From positions 1-64,000 of the forward strand of contig CAYLNL010000012.1 in NCBI GenBank assembly GCA_964385175.1: a stretch of 64,000 bases of DNA, read 5' to 3'. Below are positions 42,680 through 50,996 of this stretch, piece by piece. Numbering within the stretch: the first letter of the stretch is position 1; the number at the start of each line of letters is the position of its first letter. The position numbers and the translations under genes are program-made. The notes under the pieces were generated by a model. The model had not been told where the DNA came from and did not search any database. It saw only the letters and a program-made list of their open reading frames with translations. The stretch comes from CAYLNL01 sp964385175. Its GTDB lineage: Bacteria > Bacteroidota > Bacteroidia > Flavobacteriales > Flavobacteriaceae.

Positions 42680-43570
42680 ATGACCTATAGTGAGCTAAAA
42701 ACCCTCTTTCACGACCGACTATCCCCACTTTTTGGCGGTGAAGAAATAGATGCTTTCCTTTATAGGTTGTTGCAAACATATACAGATTATAATAGGCTTT
42801 ACCTGGCATTGCACCCACATACTTCTTTTTCCCATGCGCAAGTTTGCCGTTTTCAAGAGGCTTTGCAGGAATTAGAAAAAGAGAAACCCATCCAGTATAT
42901 TTTGGGAAAAACATATTTCTATGGATTAGAGCTTGTTGTTAACCAACAGGTACTCATTCCACGGCCAGAAACAGAGGAGTTGGTGGAATGGGTAATAACC
43001 GATATAAAGCACCAACTCTCCAATGGAGCAGTAACATCTTCCACTAAAAGAGCACATGAACAAATTCACCTTTTAGATATAGGAACCGGGAGCGGCTGTA
43101 TAGCCGTAGCGCTGGCCACAAACCTGCCGAATGCCCATGTAACGGCTATAGATAACAGCCCCGGTGCGCTGGCGCTTGCCCGCGAAAATGCCGAAAGACA
43201 TCATGCGTCTGTTACCTTTATAAAAGAGGATATAATGAATTTGGAAGCCTTAGCGGGGGAGTTTGAGGTGATTGTTTCTAACCCGCCTTATGTGCGCTTA
43301 TCTGAAAAGAGGGATATGAAAAATAATGTGATAAACTACGAACCTCATGCGGCCTTGTTTGTGCCAGATGAAAATCCATTACTATTCTATGAAAAAATAG
43401 CAGCATGGGCTAAAAAGAGGTTGCGAAAAAACGGAATGCTTTACTTTGAGTGTAACCAACACCTGGGAAATCAACTGCAGCGGCTCCTGGAGAAAGAGGG
43501 CTATATAGGCGTAACGCTTCGTAAAGACCTGGCAGGAAATAACAGGATGGTGTGCGCCATACAACCATAA
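42680..43570 (+). CDS. prmC: Release factor glutamine methyltransferase
   Basis: PrmC methylates the Gln of the GGQ motif in release factors RF1 and RF2. The 296-residue protein has an N-terminal helical domain, YFYGLELVVNQQVLIPRPETEELV, the SAM loop LDIGTGSGCIAVALA and the catalytic NPPYVRLSE. Length is typical. No prfA is nearby. It is translated straight after the GNAT gene. Confidence 0.95.
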   Translation: MTYSELKTLFHDRLSPLFGGEEIDAFLYRLLQTYTDYNRLYLALHPHTSFSHAQVCRFQEALQELEKEKPIQYILGKTYFYGLELVVNQQVLIPRPETEELVEWVITDIKHQLSNGAVTSSTKRAHEQIHLLDIGTGSGCIAVALATNLPNAHVTAIDNSPGALALARENAERHHASVTFIKEDIMNLEALAGEFEVIVSNPPYVRLSEKRDMKNNVINYEPHAALFVPDENPLLFYEKIAAWAKKRLRKNGMLYFECNQHLGNQLQRLLEKEGYIGVTLRKDLAGNNRMVCAIQP

Positions 43571-43815
43571 AATGGATAGGGACGTTTTGAAATTGAATTT
43601 CTTCAAATGAAAACCTTGTATAAAACAAAACGGGCATTCTAAAACCTCCTGCGTTGGCACCTGCGCGCATAGGCAGGTGGGTATATGCGTATAAAAGAAC
43701 ATTGCGGCGAAATCCTTGCGGGCTATGCTAAGAAGACGTCTAACACAACAAAGTAATTGGTAAGTTTTGACATTTTACAACCAATTATAGACTTCAAAAT
43801 ATTAACTTTGGCATT
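43571..43815. other. Intergenic region ahead of the second R-M locus
   Basis: No gene is seen. CACCTGC (43658-43664) and GCAGGTG (43673-43679) form a 7-bp hairpin in a GC-richer patch unlike its surroundings. GTCTAAC near 43738 resembles an integron R-box, but only loosely. The last 13 bases hold the methylase promoter -7 element, TAACTTTG (43803-43810). Confidence 0.4.
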
Positions 43816-45024
43816 ATGAAATTATCGCAGGACAAACTTGATGTATTAACAAAAAAACGGTCTAACCTATTCAATTGGCGTGGACAGTTTACGCCTGAGT
43901 TTGTTGAATATATCTTACAGACATTTACCAAAAAGGGCGACTTTGTTCTCGACCCATTTTCGGGTAGTGGGACAGTTTTGCAAGAAGCTGCTCGACTTGA
44001 CTTGAAAGCAACGGGGATTGAAATAAACCCAGCCGCTTATGCAATGAGTAAATTTTTCACTTTTTGCAATCTTCCCTATCAGGACAGACACGACTACTGC
44101 AATAGATTTGAATTAAAACTAAATATTCATCTCTCAAATCTAAATGGACAAAAAGTTTACAGCGAAAATTCAGATTATAGATTGGCTTACGTCAATCTAT
44201 TGGATTTTGCTGAAAAGTTTAGCAGTACTTTGACCGACAAACAAGAACGTGTGCTACTTCTAAACTTGCTTTTTCAATCTGAAAAAGATAAAGGGCTTAC
44301 CTTAAAAGATTCCATTTATAAATCATTTCAGTATGTCAAGAATGCAATTTTAGGACTTCCTTTCACCGAGCAACCAATAAACGCCTTGTTAAAGGATTCA
44401 AGGAGTGCAGGAGACGAATTAAAAAACGAAGTTGATTTGATATTAACTTCTCCACCATACATTAATGTCTTTAACTATCATCAAAATTTTCGTGCGATTG
44501 TAGAAACATTTCACTTTGATATTTTGAAAGTAGCACACAGTGAATTTGGTTCTAATAGGAAAAATCGTGGAAATAGATTTAAGACAGTTATCCAGTATTG
44601 TCTTGATATGGAATTAGCAATTAGAAGTTTTTGGACAGCATTAAAACCAAACGCAAAACTCATTTTGGTTTTGGGACGAGAATCTAATGTTAGAAGCACG
44701 CCATTTTACAATGGTCAACTAATCATTGAAATTCTTGAACAGTCAAAAGGTTTTAGCGACATCAAAACACTTGAAAGACAATTCACGAACAAATTTGGTG
44801 TCAACATCAAAGAAGATATAATAATTGCTACAAAAAGCAATGAACTCTCAGATAGTTTCAATGCAAGGTCAATCGCCTTAAAACATTTAGAACATAGTTT
44901 AAAAACAACTCAAAATGGAGTTCAGGCTGACATTTCGGACGCTATTTTGAATATTCAAGAAGTAAACCCTTCTCCTCTTTTCAATCCAAAACATATTATT
45001 TTAAATGAGCAGCACACCGCATAA
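43816..45024 (+). CDS. Type II DNA methyltransferase (probably N4-cytosine)
   Basis: A 402-residue DNA amino-methyltransferase. The SAM-binding motif DPFSGSGT is at about 46-53, followed by GIEINPAAYAMSKFF. The catalytic motif is TSPPY at about 211-215, with the Ser-Pro-Pro-Tyr form favoured by N4-cytosine enzymes. Motif I precedes motif IV with a long spacer that may hold target recognition. It should protect the site cut by the product of the following gene, which it overlaps by 20 bases. Base use is AT-rich relative to prmC. The -7 box ends 5 bases before ATG, suggesting a leaderless message. Confidence 0.88.
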   Translation: MKLSQDKLDVLTKKRSNLFNWRGQFTPEFVEYILQTFTKKGDFVLDPFSGSGTVLQEAARLDLKATGIEINPAAYAMSKFFTFCNLPYQDRHDYCNRFELKLNIHLSNLNGQKVYSENSDYRLAYVNLLDFAEKFSSTLTDKQERVLLLNLLFQSEKDKGLTLKDSIYKSFQYVKNAILGLPFTEQPINALLKDSRSAGDELKNEVDLILTSPPYINVFNYHQNFRAIVETFHFDILKVAHSEFGSNRKNRGNRFKTVIQYCLDMELAIRSFWTALKPNAKLILVLGRESNVRSTPFYNGQLIIEILEQSKGFSDIKTLERQFTNKFGVNIKEDIIIATKSNELSDSFNARSIALKHLEHSLKTTQNGVQADISDAILNIQEVNPSPLFNPKHIILNEQHTA

Positions 45025-45895
45025 AGAAAAACTTTTAGCAGCCATCAATAACCCTAAATCAAATGGAGATGTAGATATTTTAAAGGAAGCATTGGCAGCA
45101 TACGAAACTTGGATTAGCAAAACTAATGCTCTGATTTCTTTGGGCGAAACCCGAATTGTTGAGATGACCTCATTACTAAATGAGTATAAAGACTATTTGG
45201 AAGTTGACCTAATTGCAGCAAAGGGTTCAGGCTTTTTAAAAAGGCAAAAAGGGCAGTTGAAATTAGATAATAGCGTAATGGAAGAATTTTTAATCCATTT
45301 AGTTAGCCCAAAGATTTTGAACAACCTGCCAACTTTTGACTTGGAAACAGGTCCGCAGACAGCTTTTATGTCTTTGGCATTTAGACCATCGAGCATAAAC
45401 ACTTTGAATCAAAAACCCGAAGTAATCCTTAAAGTTAAAGACCAAGATTTTATAATAGGTAAAGCCATTTACTACAAGTTCTCATCTGACTCTGAGTTCA
45501 CAACACCAAAAACAGTTGATGGTAAATTTTATTTAGCGGTTTTGGCAGCAGAGTGTAAAATCAACTACGACAAAACTATGTTTCAAGAGTGTGCAGGAAC
45601 TGCATCCCGACTAAAACAGGGCTGCCCAATCGCAAAATATTATGCCCTTGTTGAGTATTTGGATATGCAACCCGAAGACACAAGACTGACTGAAATAGAC
45701 AATGTTTTTCTTCTTCGTAAAGCAAAACGTTTACCGTTTGAAAAGCGAAATGTTTTAGCAGAAGTAAAGGCACAACATAGAGACTTTCCAATTTCAGCAG
45801 AAGTGATTGGAAAATTCACTCACGAAATACAAAAGTTCGTTGACGCTACTTGGTATAACCCTGACGAAGCATTACAAAGGGGTTCATTCGTCTAA
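45005..45895 (+). CDS. Putative type II restriction endonuclease (Bpu10I-like)
   Basis: A 296-residue protein beginning inside the end of the methyltransferase gene. An N-terminal helical part (to about 80) is followed by a domain with LAAECKINYDKTMFQE near 183, where E-C-K fits a PD-(D/E)XK active site, and a C-terminal helical end. Size and the AECK segment remind me of the Bpu10I-type endonucleases, but that is recollection, not a search. If the likeness holds, Bpu10I-type enzymes use two subunits, and only one candidate is present here. Composition matches the methylase, so the pair moved together. Confidence 0.65.
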   Translation: MSSTPHKEKLLAAINNPKSNGDVDILKEALAAYETWISKTNALISLGETRIVEMTSLLNEYKDYLEVDLIAAKGSGFLKRQKGQLKLDNSVMEEFLIHLVSPKILNNLPTFDLETGPQTAFMSLAFRPSSINTLNQKPEVILKVKDQDFIIGKAIYYKFSSDSEFTTPKTVDGKFYLAVLAAECKINYDKTMFQECAGTASRLKQGCPIAKYYALVEYLDMQPEDTRLTEIDNVFLLRKAKRLPFEKRNVLAEVKAQHRDFPISAEVIGKFTHEIQKFVDATWYNPDEALQRGSFV

Positions 45896-45927
45896 ATTTT
45901 AAATTGGGACAAAGAAGCACAGCCCAT

Positions 45928-46015
45928 AACAGCGGTTTGGCAAAAGTGGCGATAACCTACTTATATGAACATTTATGCTTTGCAATAGCCACCTTCACTA
46001 AGCTACAGACCATTA
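45928..46015. repeat. Imperfect inverted repeat after the R-M pair (attC-like)
   Basis: TAACAGCGGTTTGGCAAAAG (from 45928) and the segment from about 45986 ending in CAGACCATTA are imperfectly complementary, strongest at GTGGC/GCCAC, with about 35 bases between the arms. The shape recalls decayed integron attC sites found beside Bacteroidota accessory genes, but the GTTRRRY box is not intact. Confidence 0.35.
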
Positions 46016-46071
46016 CTTCCCATAAAAAGTTAAAGAAGTTAAAATCAGGTACGAAATACGCTAAGTGAAAT

Positions 46072-47223
46072 TCATTGGGTAGGTTTCTGCAACGCCGCCG
46101 AGAGAGCGATTTTTTTCCCGTTTTTGTAGGCAACAATAAAAGAGGAGGTATATCCCTTTTTAACCGCTTCTTTTTTCAATTTTTCAGCCTCCCCATAAGT
46201 CCCTGCCTCTCCGTATAAATATCGGTACAATTTATCGCCCTCTTCCATGCGAATAGGCTGTAACCCCTTAAAATTATAACTCTTAGGCGCTATTTTGCGG
46301 GAACTGGCAGCAATTTGAACCTTAAAAATAACCTCCGGGGAACTTGCCACCGCCGAGTCTGCAACAGGCGCCGAAGAACTCGTTTCATAACTCAAATCGT
46401 CGCCCACATTTTCCTCTATCAGCTTTTTATAGGTAAAAACCGCATTCACTATACCACTTGCAATTTCCTGCTGCCCCTTGGCCGAGAGCAAATACTTTCG
46501 CTCATCAGAGTTTGTAATAAAACCCGTTTCAATAAGCACACTTGGCATAAAAGTTTGGTGCAGCACAATAAAACCTGCCTGTTTTACACCCCTGTTTTTT
46601 CGCTTCAACGTATTGGTAAAATTATCCTGGATAGCCTTCGCCAGCAAAATACTATGGTCTAAAAACTCCTCCTGCATAATCGTCAACCCAATAATAGATT
46701 CCGGTGAGTTAATGTTATATTCAGAATAATTCACCTCGTAATTTTTTTCTAAATAAATTACCTCATTCTCCGCCTTCGCCACCTCAAAATTCTGTTTATT
46801 AGCATGCAACCCCAACACATACGTTTCGCTCCCCGAAGCTTCTGTATGATGCGCATTGCAATGCACCGAGATAAACAAGTCAGCATTAGCTTTATTAGCT
46901 ATTTGCCCCCGCTTAAATAAATCTACAAAAACATCGGTCTTGCGCGTATAAACTACCTTAATACCCGGCTGCTTCTCCAACTCTTCCCCCACCAGGAGCG
47001 CTATTTTCAGGGCAATATCTTTCTCTTTGTAAGCATTAGAAACCTTTCCCGGGTCATGCCCGCCATGCCCCGCATCTATCACTACCGTAAATACCTCTTT
47101 TTTTACAGCAGGTTTAGGGATGCCAAACGAACATAAAAAAATACCAAGTCCAACCAGCCCGTATGGCAAGCTAAAAACGGCAACATACCAACTGATGGCA
47201 AACGGTTTTATAAGGGTTTTCAT
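46072..47223 (-). CDS. N-acetylmuramoyl-L-alanine amidase with SPOR-like tail
   Basis: A 383-residue Amidase_3 protein that cuts the amide between MurNAc and the stem peptide during cell separation. A hydrophobic N-terminal segment (about 10-30) serves as export signal or anchor. Zinc-site segments are VIDAGHGGHDPG, the Glu after the first strand, SVHCNAHH and VLIETGFITN. Residues about 300-380 (FKVQIAASSRKI onward) resemble a SPOR-type peptidoglycan-binding domain. It is divergent from lptD. Confidence 0.92.
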   Translation of the reverse strand: MKTLIKPFAISWYVAVFSLPYGLVGLGIFLCSFGIPKPAVKKEVFTVVIDAGHGGHDPGKVSNAYKEKDIALKIALLVGEELEKQPGIKVVYTRKTDVFVDLFKRGQIANKANADLFISVHCNAHHTEASGSETYVLGLHANKQNFEVAKAENEVIYLEKNYEVNYSEYNINSPESIIGLTIMQEEFLDHSILLAKAIQDNFTNTLKRKNRGVKQAGFIVLHQTFMPSVLIETGFITNSDERKYLLSAKGQQEIASGIVNAVFTYKKLIEENVGDDLSYETSSSAPVADSAVASSPEVIFKVQIAASSRKIAPKSYNFKGLQPIRMEEGDKLYRYLYGEAGTYGEAEKLKKEAVKKGYTSSFIVAYKNGKKIALSAALQKPTQ

Positions 47224-47256
47224 AAGTCAAAAATCAGAGAATTCTATTAAACCAGC

Positions 47257-47276
47257 CAAAAATATATGTAAGTTTG
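47257..47276. promoter_or_regulatory. Divergent promoters for the amidase and lptD
   Basis: For the amidase (-): CAAAAATA at 47257-47264 reads TATTTTTG. For lptD (+): TAAGTTTG at 47269-47276, placing its transcription start near 47283. The lptD coding start must therefore lie downstream of about 47283. Confidence 0.6.
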
Positions 47277-47307
47277 TCCCAAAAAGCAAGCCATTTTTTT
47301 TACAAAA

Positions 47308-50007
47308 ATAGCATATAAAGTATTCCAAACAACTCATCCCTTCCTGCTACCCGCATTTTTCTTCCTCTCAGGAACATTTTTTTTATGCGCGCAGGAAACA
47401 GGAAAGAAAACGCTTCCCCCTATTCAAAAGGAAGCTGCCAGCGACCCTGCCAACCTGGAAGGTTTAGTGCAACTGGAAAAAGATAGCATTTTACCCGATA
47501 CCTTAAAGATAGATTCTCTTACACCTAAAGAACCTCTTTTGTTAGATAAAATACAATACAGCGCCAAAGGATATCGCCGTATAAACAGAAAAGAAAAGAG
47601 AATGTATCTCTATGATAATGCCTATGTGGCTTACGAGGATACAGAACTGAAATCGGGCGTTATTGTATTAGATTTTAAGAAAAATGAGGTCTATGCCGGG
47701 CGCATTAAGGACAGCGCCGGCAACTACACCCAGTATCCCTATTTTAAACAAGGTTCTAATGTGGTAGAACCCGATTCTATACGGTTTAATTATGACACGA
47801 AAAAGGCATTGATATGGAACTCCAGGAGCGAACAATCTACAGGAGATATTAATGTTTTTACAGAATTGACCAAAAAAGAAAACGATTCTGTCTATTTTTT
47901 TAGTGAAGGCAGGTTAACTACCTCTGAGCATCCTGACGACCCGGAATACTACATTCGCATCCGGCGAGCCAAATTTGTCCCTAAAAAGAAAATCATCGCC
48001 GGGTTGAGCAATATGTACATTGCCGATGTTCCTACCCCCATTGGCGTTCCCTTCGCTTATTTCCCGCTTACCCAGGAACGCCGTTCGGGTTTTATTTTTC
48101 CCACCTTTGGCGAGGTAAATAACCGGGGGTATTTTGTTCAGAATGGAGGGTATTACCTGGCATTGAGCGATTATTTTGACCTGGCGGTGCTCGGCGATTA
48201 TTATACTAACGGGAGTTATGGCATTCGCACCGAAACCAGTTATGCGCTCCGTTATAAATTTCGGGGAACTCTCTCTTTCCGCTTCGAAAACCTCATTAAC
48301 AGCCAGGTAGGTTTTCCCGATTACAGTCGCAGCGCAGTCTATAACATCAGGTGGAGCCATACCCAGGATGCCAAAGCCAATCCTAACTCCCGCCTTTCTG
48401 CCTCGGTGAATTTAGGTAGTAGCCGCTATTACCAACTATCATACAACCAACTCAATACGCCCAATTTCCTAAATAATACCCTGTCGTCTTCCATTTCCTA
48501 TTCCAAAACCTTCCCGGCATACCCATCCTTAAACCTAAGCCTCACCGCTACCCAGTCGCAAAACACCAACACCCAGTCTATCAACCTAACGCTACCCTCA
48601 CTGCAAGCTAACCTGGAACGTATTTTCCCTTTCGCTTCCAAAGAAGGGACTAAGAAGGGAATCTTTCAAAACATTAACTTTCAATATACCCTGCGGGGGG
48701 AAAACCAGATACAAACTACCGATTCCTTGTTTTTCAAAAAAGAAATGTTCAACGATTCCCGTATCGGCTTTAAGCATACGATACCGGTGAGCACCAATTT
48801 TAAACTATTTCGCTATGCAAGCATTAGTGTAAATGCCAATTTTGATGAGGTATGGTACCTAAAAACCATCCGTAAGAATGATTATGATGCTGCATTGCAG
48901 GAGATAGTTATTGACACGATTAATGGTTTCGACCGGTTTAATCAGTATAATTTTAGCGCCAGCCTGGGCACTACTATATATGGTATGTTCAATTTCGGGA
49001 AAAATGCCAGGATACAGGCTATTCGGCATGTTATGCGCCCCTCGGTAAGTTACAGTTATAACCCGGGTTTTGGTCAATATTATAATGAGTATGTGGCGAG
49101 TGCAGACCCTTCTGATATACGGGAATATACCCGCTTTGAGGGGGGTATATTCGGGGTGCCCGGCAAGACGGTTTCCAATTCCATCGGTTTTTCACTCAAT
49201 AACACCTTTGAAGCGAAGGTGCGTAACACTGACACCACTGCTACCGAGCCTAAAAAAATATTCCTGCTCAATAGTCTCAATTTTTCGGGCAGCTATAATA
49301 TTGCAGCCGATTCGCTGGCGTGGAGCCCGCTACGGATAAGTGGCGGAACGCAACTCTTGCAGAACAAGATGACGGTGAACTTCGGCGCTACCTTAGACCC
49401 TTACGCTCTTGATACGAGCGGTAAACGAATAGATGTTTTTAATATTGATAATGGCGGCTCGTTGTTCCGGCTTACGAATGCAAACCTGAACATTGATTAT
49501 TCGTTCTCCAGCAAAAACTTTCAACGCACAGAGGCGCCTGCACGTGCAGATAACACCCAAAGCGGCGGGCGGGAAGACGATTTGTTTGGCAAAGCGCAGG
49601 ATTTTAGCGACAGCCGTACTTTTAGCGAAGATAATTCCCAAAAAACCGCTTCGCAAACAGAGATATACACTACTTCGTTACCATGGGATTTGCGGTTTTC
49701 GTACTCTCTTACGTACTCTAACAGCCGGCGCGAAAATGAAATTTCCAGTCATTCTCTCATGTTTTCCGGTAACATAGAATTATCTCCCCGCTGGCGCGTA
49801 GGGGCTTCTTCCGGCTATGATTTTAAAGATAAAGGCTTTACCTATACCCAACTGCGTTTTGAGCGCGACCTGGAAAGCTGGCGAATGAATTTTAACTGGG
49901 TGCCATTTAGCTCCCGTTCATCCTGGTACTTTTTTATCGGCATCAAATCATCTATCCTCAGTGATATTAAGTGGGATAAACGAAGAGAGCCCGACAGGCG
50001 GTTATAA
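47308..50007 (+). CDS. lptD: LPS-assembly outer-membrane protein LptD
   Basis: LptD is the outer-membrane barrel that inserts lipopolysaccharide into the outer leaflet. The product is about 899 residues. An OstA-like N-terminal domain (YDNAYVAYEDTELKSGVIVLDF) precedes a large beta-barrel with GFIFPTFGEVNNRGYFVQNG, and the C-terminus ends in alternating barrel strands. A good signal peptide (FLLPAFFFLSGTFFLCAQ) is encoded before the first GTG (47467), so translation must start earlier. No ATG, GTG or TTG exists in frame between the stop at 47269 and there. ATA at 47308 (then Ala-Tyr-Lys) is the best candidate. Confidence 0.82.
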   Translation: MAYKVFQTTHPFLLPAFFFLSGTFFLCAQETGKKTLPPIQKEAASDPANLEGLVQLEKDSILPDTLKIDSLTPKEPLLLDKIQYSAKGYRRINRKEKRMYLYDNAYVAYEDTELKSGVIVLDFKKNEVYAGRIKDSAGNYTQYPYFKQGSNVVEPDSIRFNYDTKKALIWNSRSEQSTGDINVFTELTKKENDSVYFFSEGRLTTSEHPDDPEYYIRIRRAKFVPKKKIIAGLSNMYIADVPTPIGVPFAYFPLTQERRSGFIFPTFGEVNNRGYFVQNGGYYLALSDYFDLAVLGDYYTNGSYGIRTETSYALRYKFRGTLSFRFENLINSQVGFPDYSRSAVYNIRWSHTQDAKANPNSRLSASVNLGSSRYYQLSYNQLNTPNFLNNTLSSSISYSKTFPAYPSLNLSLTATQSQNTNTQSINLTLPSLQANLERIFPFASKEGTKKGIFQNINFQYTLRGENQIQTTDSLFFKKEMFNDSRIGFKHTIPVSTNFKLFRYASISVNANFDEVWYLKTIRKNDYDAALQEIVIDTINGFDRFNQYNFSASLGTTIYGMFNFGKNARIQAIRHVMRPSVSYSYNPGFGQYYNEYVASADPSDIREYTRFEGGIFGVPGKTVSNSIGFSLNNTFEAKVRNTDTTATEPKKIFLLNSLNFSGSYNIAADSLAWSPLRISGGTQLLQNKMTVNFGATLDPYALDTSGKRIDVFNIDNGGSLFRLTNANLNIDYSFSSKNFQRTEAPARADNTQSGGREDDLFGKAQDFSDSRTFSEDNSQKTASQTEIYTTSLPWDLRFSYSLTYSNSRRENEISSHSLMFSGNIELSPRWRVGASSGYDFKDKGFTYTQLRFERDLESWRMNFNWVPFSSRSSWYFFIGIKSSILSDIKWDKRREPDRRL

Positions 50008-50030
50008 GGTACCGGCGTGGTTTTAGTAGT

Positions 50031-50092
50031 GAGATATGAGATATGAGATATGAGATATGAGATATGAGATGTGAGATGTGAGATGTGAGTGT
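50031..50092. repeat. Heptamer tandem repeat
   Basis: Five copies of GAGATAT (50031-50065), three of GAGATGT (50066-50086) and a partial unit. It is noncoding, 24 bases after the lptD stop. Copy number is likely variable between strains. Confidence 0.9.
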
Positions 50093-50378
50093 GAGGGGTG
50101 ATAATTATGCCCTGTGTTCTTTGCGAAAACCTGGCGCTCTTTGCAGTTAAAATAGAATCAAAAAGGTTATAATAACCACGGGATTAGTAATTTATAACCC
50201 ATTTAGTAGCTTTGCCTCTTGATGAGAAAATCACGCAGAGGTGCAAAAAATGTACAGAATCCTGAATGATTATTTTAAAATCTATAACTCATATTTCACT
50301 GCCTGTTACTAAAATTTCCCTTGTTTTTGGTTTCTTGTATCTTGCATCCCATTATCATTGTCTCAATACACAAAAAAT
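50093..50378. other. Intergenic region with degenerate dispersed-repeat-like segments
   Basis: No gene is seen. TTCTTTGCGAAAACCTGGCG and CTCTTTGCAGTTAAAAT (about 50116-50151), and ATCACGCAGAGGTGCAAAAA (about 50230), look like decayed copies of the 'TTTGCG' and 'CGCAGAG' dispersed repeats met in many environmental bacterial genomes. No clear promoter match was found for ridA. Confidence 0.35.
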
Positions 50379-50759
50379 ATGAAAACCATCATCAAAACCC
50401 CCCATGCACCGGCGCCTATTGGCCCTTATAACCAGGCAGTTCTAAGCGGAAATACCCTTTACATTTCAGGGCAAATACCCATTAACCCTAAAACGGGAAC
50501 CTTGGTAGAGGGCAATATTGAACAAGAAACCGAACAGGTTATGGAAAACCTTAAAGCAATTCTCCAGGCGGCGGATATGACTTTTGAAAATGTGGTGAAA
50601 ACCACTATTTTTCTCAAAGACATGAACCAGTTTGCTGCTGTAAATGGTGTATATGCCCGCTATTTTAAAGAAGAAATCGCCCCTGCCCGGGAAACCGTAG
50701 CAGTAGTAGCCCTTCCCAAATTTGTGAATATAGAGATAGGAATGGTGGCTGCCAGGTAA
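50379..50759 (+). CDS. ridA: RidA-family enamine/imine deaminase
   Basis: RidA hydrolyses reactive 2-aminoacrylate and related enamines, protecting PLP enzymes. The 126-residue protein has the family segments APAPIGPYNQAVLSGNTLYISGQ, the central NLKAILQAADMTFENVVKTTIFL, and the catalytic Arg in PARETVAVVALP followed by VNIEIGMVA. ATG 50379 gives the normal length; an in-frame TTG at 50358 adds seven residues with no support. Confidence 0.94.
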   Translation: MKTIIKTPHAPAPIGPYNQAVLSGNTLYISGQIPINPKTGTLVEGNIEQETEQVMENLKAILQAADMTFENVVKTTIFLKDMNQFAAVNGVYARYFKEEIAPARETVAVVALPKFVNIEIGMVAAR

Positions 50760-50790
50760 ATAGAAGCAAGAAAAATAAGCGAGATATATA

Positions 50791-50904
50791 GTTGTTGAAA
50801 TGCGATGGGTGTGTTAAAACTTGGAAAAATATATTATTAAAGGTTTTGTTGCAGATGATAAATACCTGAGAAAGATAGACGGCAGAGCTGATTATTTTTT
50901 TTAA
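50791..50904 (+). pseudogene. Remnant of a RhuM-family gene
   Basis: In one frame these bases read VVEMRWVC, a stop, then NLEKYIIKGFVADDKYLRK and further to DYFF and a stop. This resembles the core of RhuM-family proteins (pattern GVEFRRWATxxLxEYIIKGFxxDDxRL...YFDEL). An internal TAA and loss of both ends mark it as decayed. RhuM genes are usually carried on mobile or accessory DNA. Confidence 0.5.
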
Positions 50905-50996
50905 TCTACCTACTTCTCACCTACTCTTAAATAAATATAGGCAGGCTTTTAAATTTTCCCTATCTTTGAAGTCACATCATCAAACTACTAACAAAC

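Noticed and set aside
43382..43702. Minus-strand frames over the end of prmC and its downstream gap
   Set aside because: They overlap the conserved C-terminus of prmC, have no promoter and give Cys/His/Phe-rich products without a recognisable domain.
47467..47469. GTG 47467 as the lptD start
   Set aside because: It would remove the signal peptide that is plainly encoded just upstream; an outer-membrane barrel needs it.
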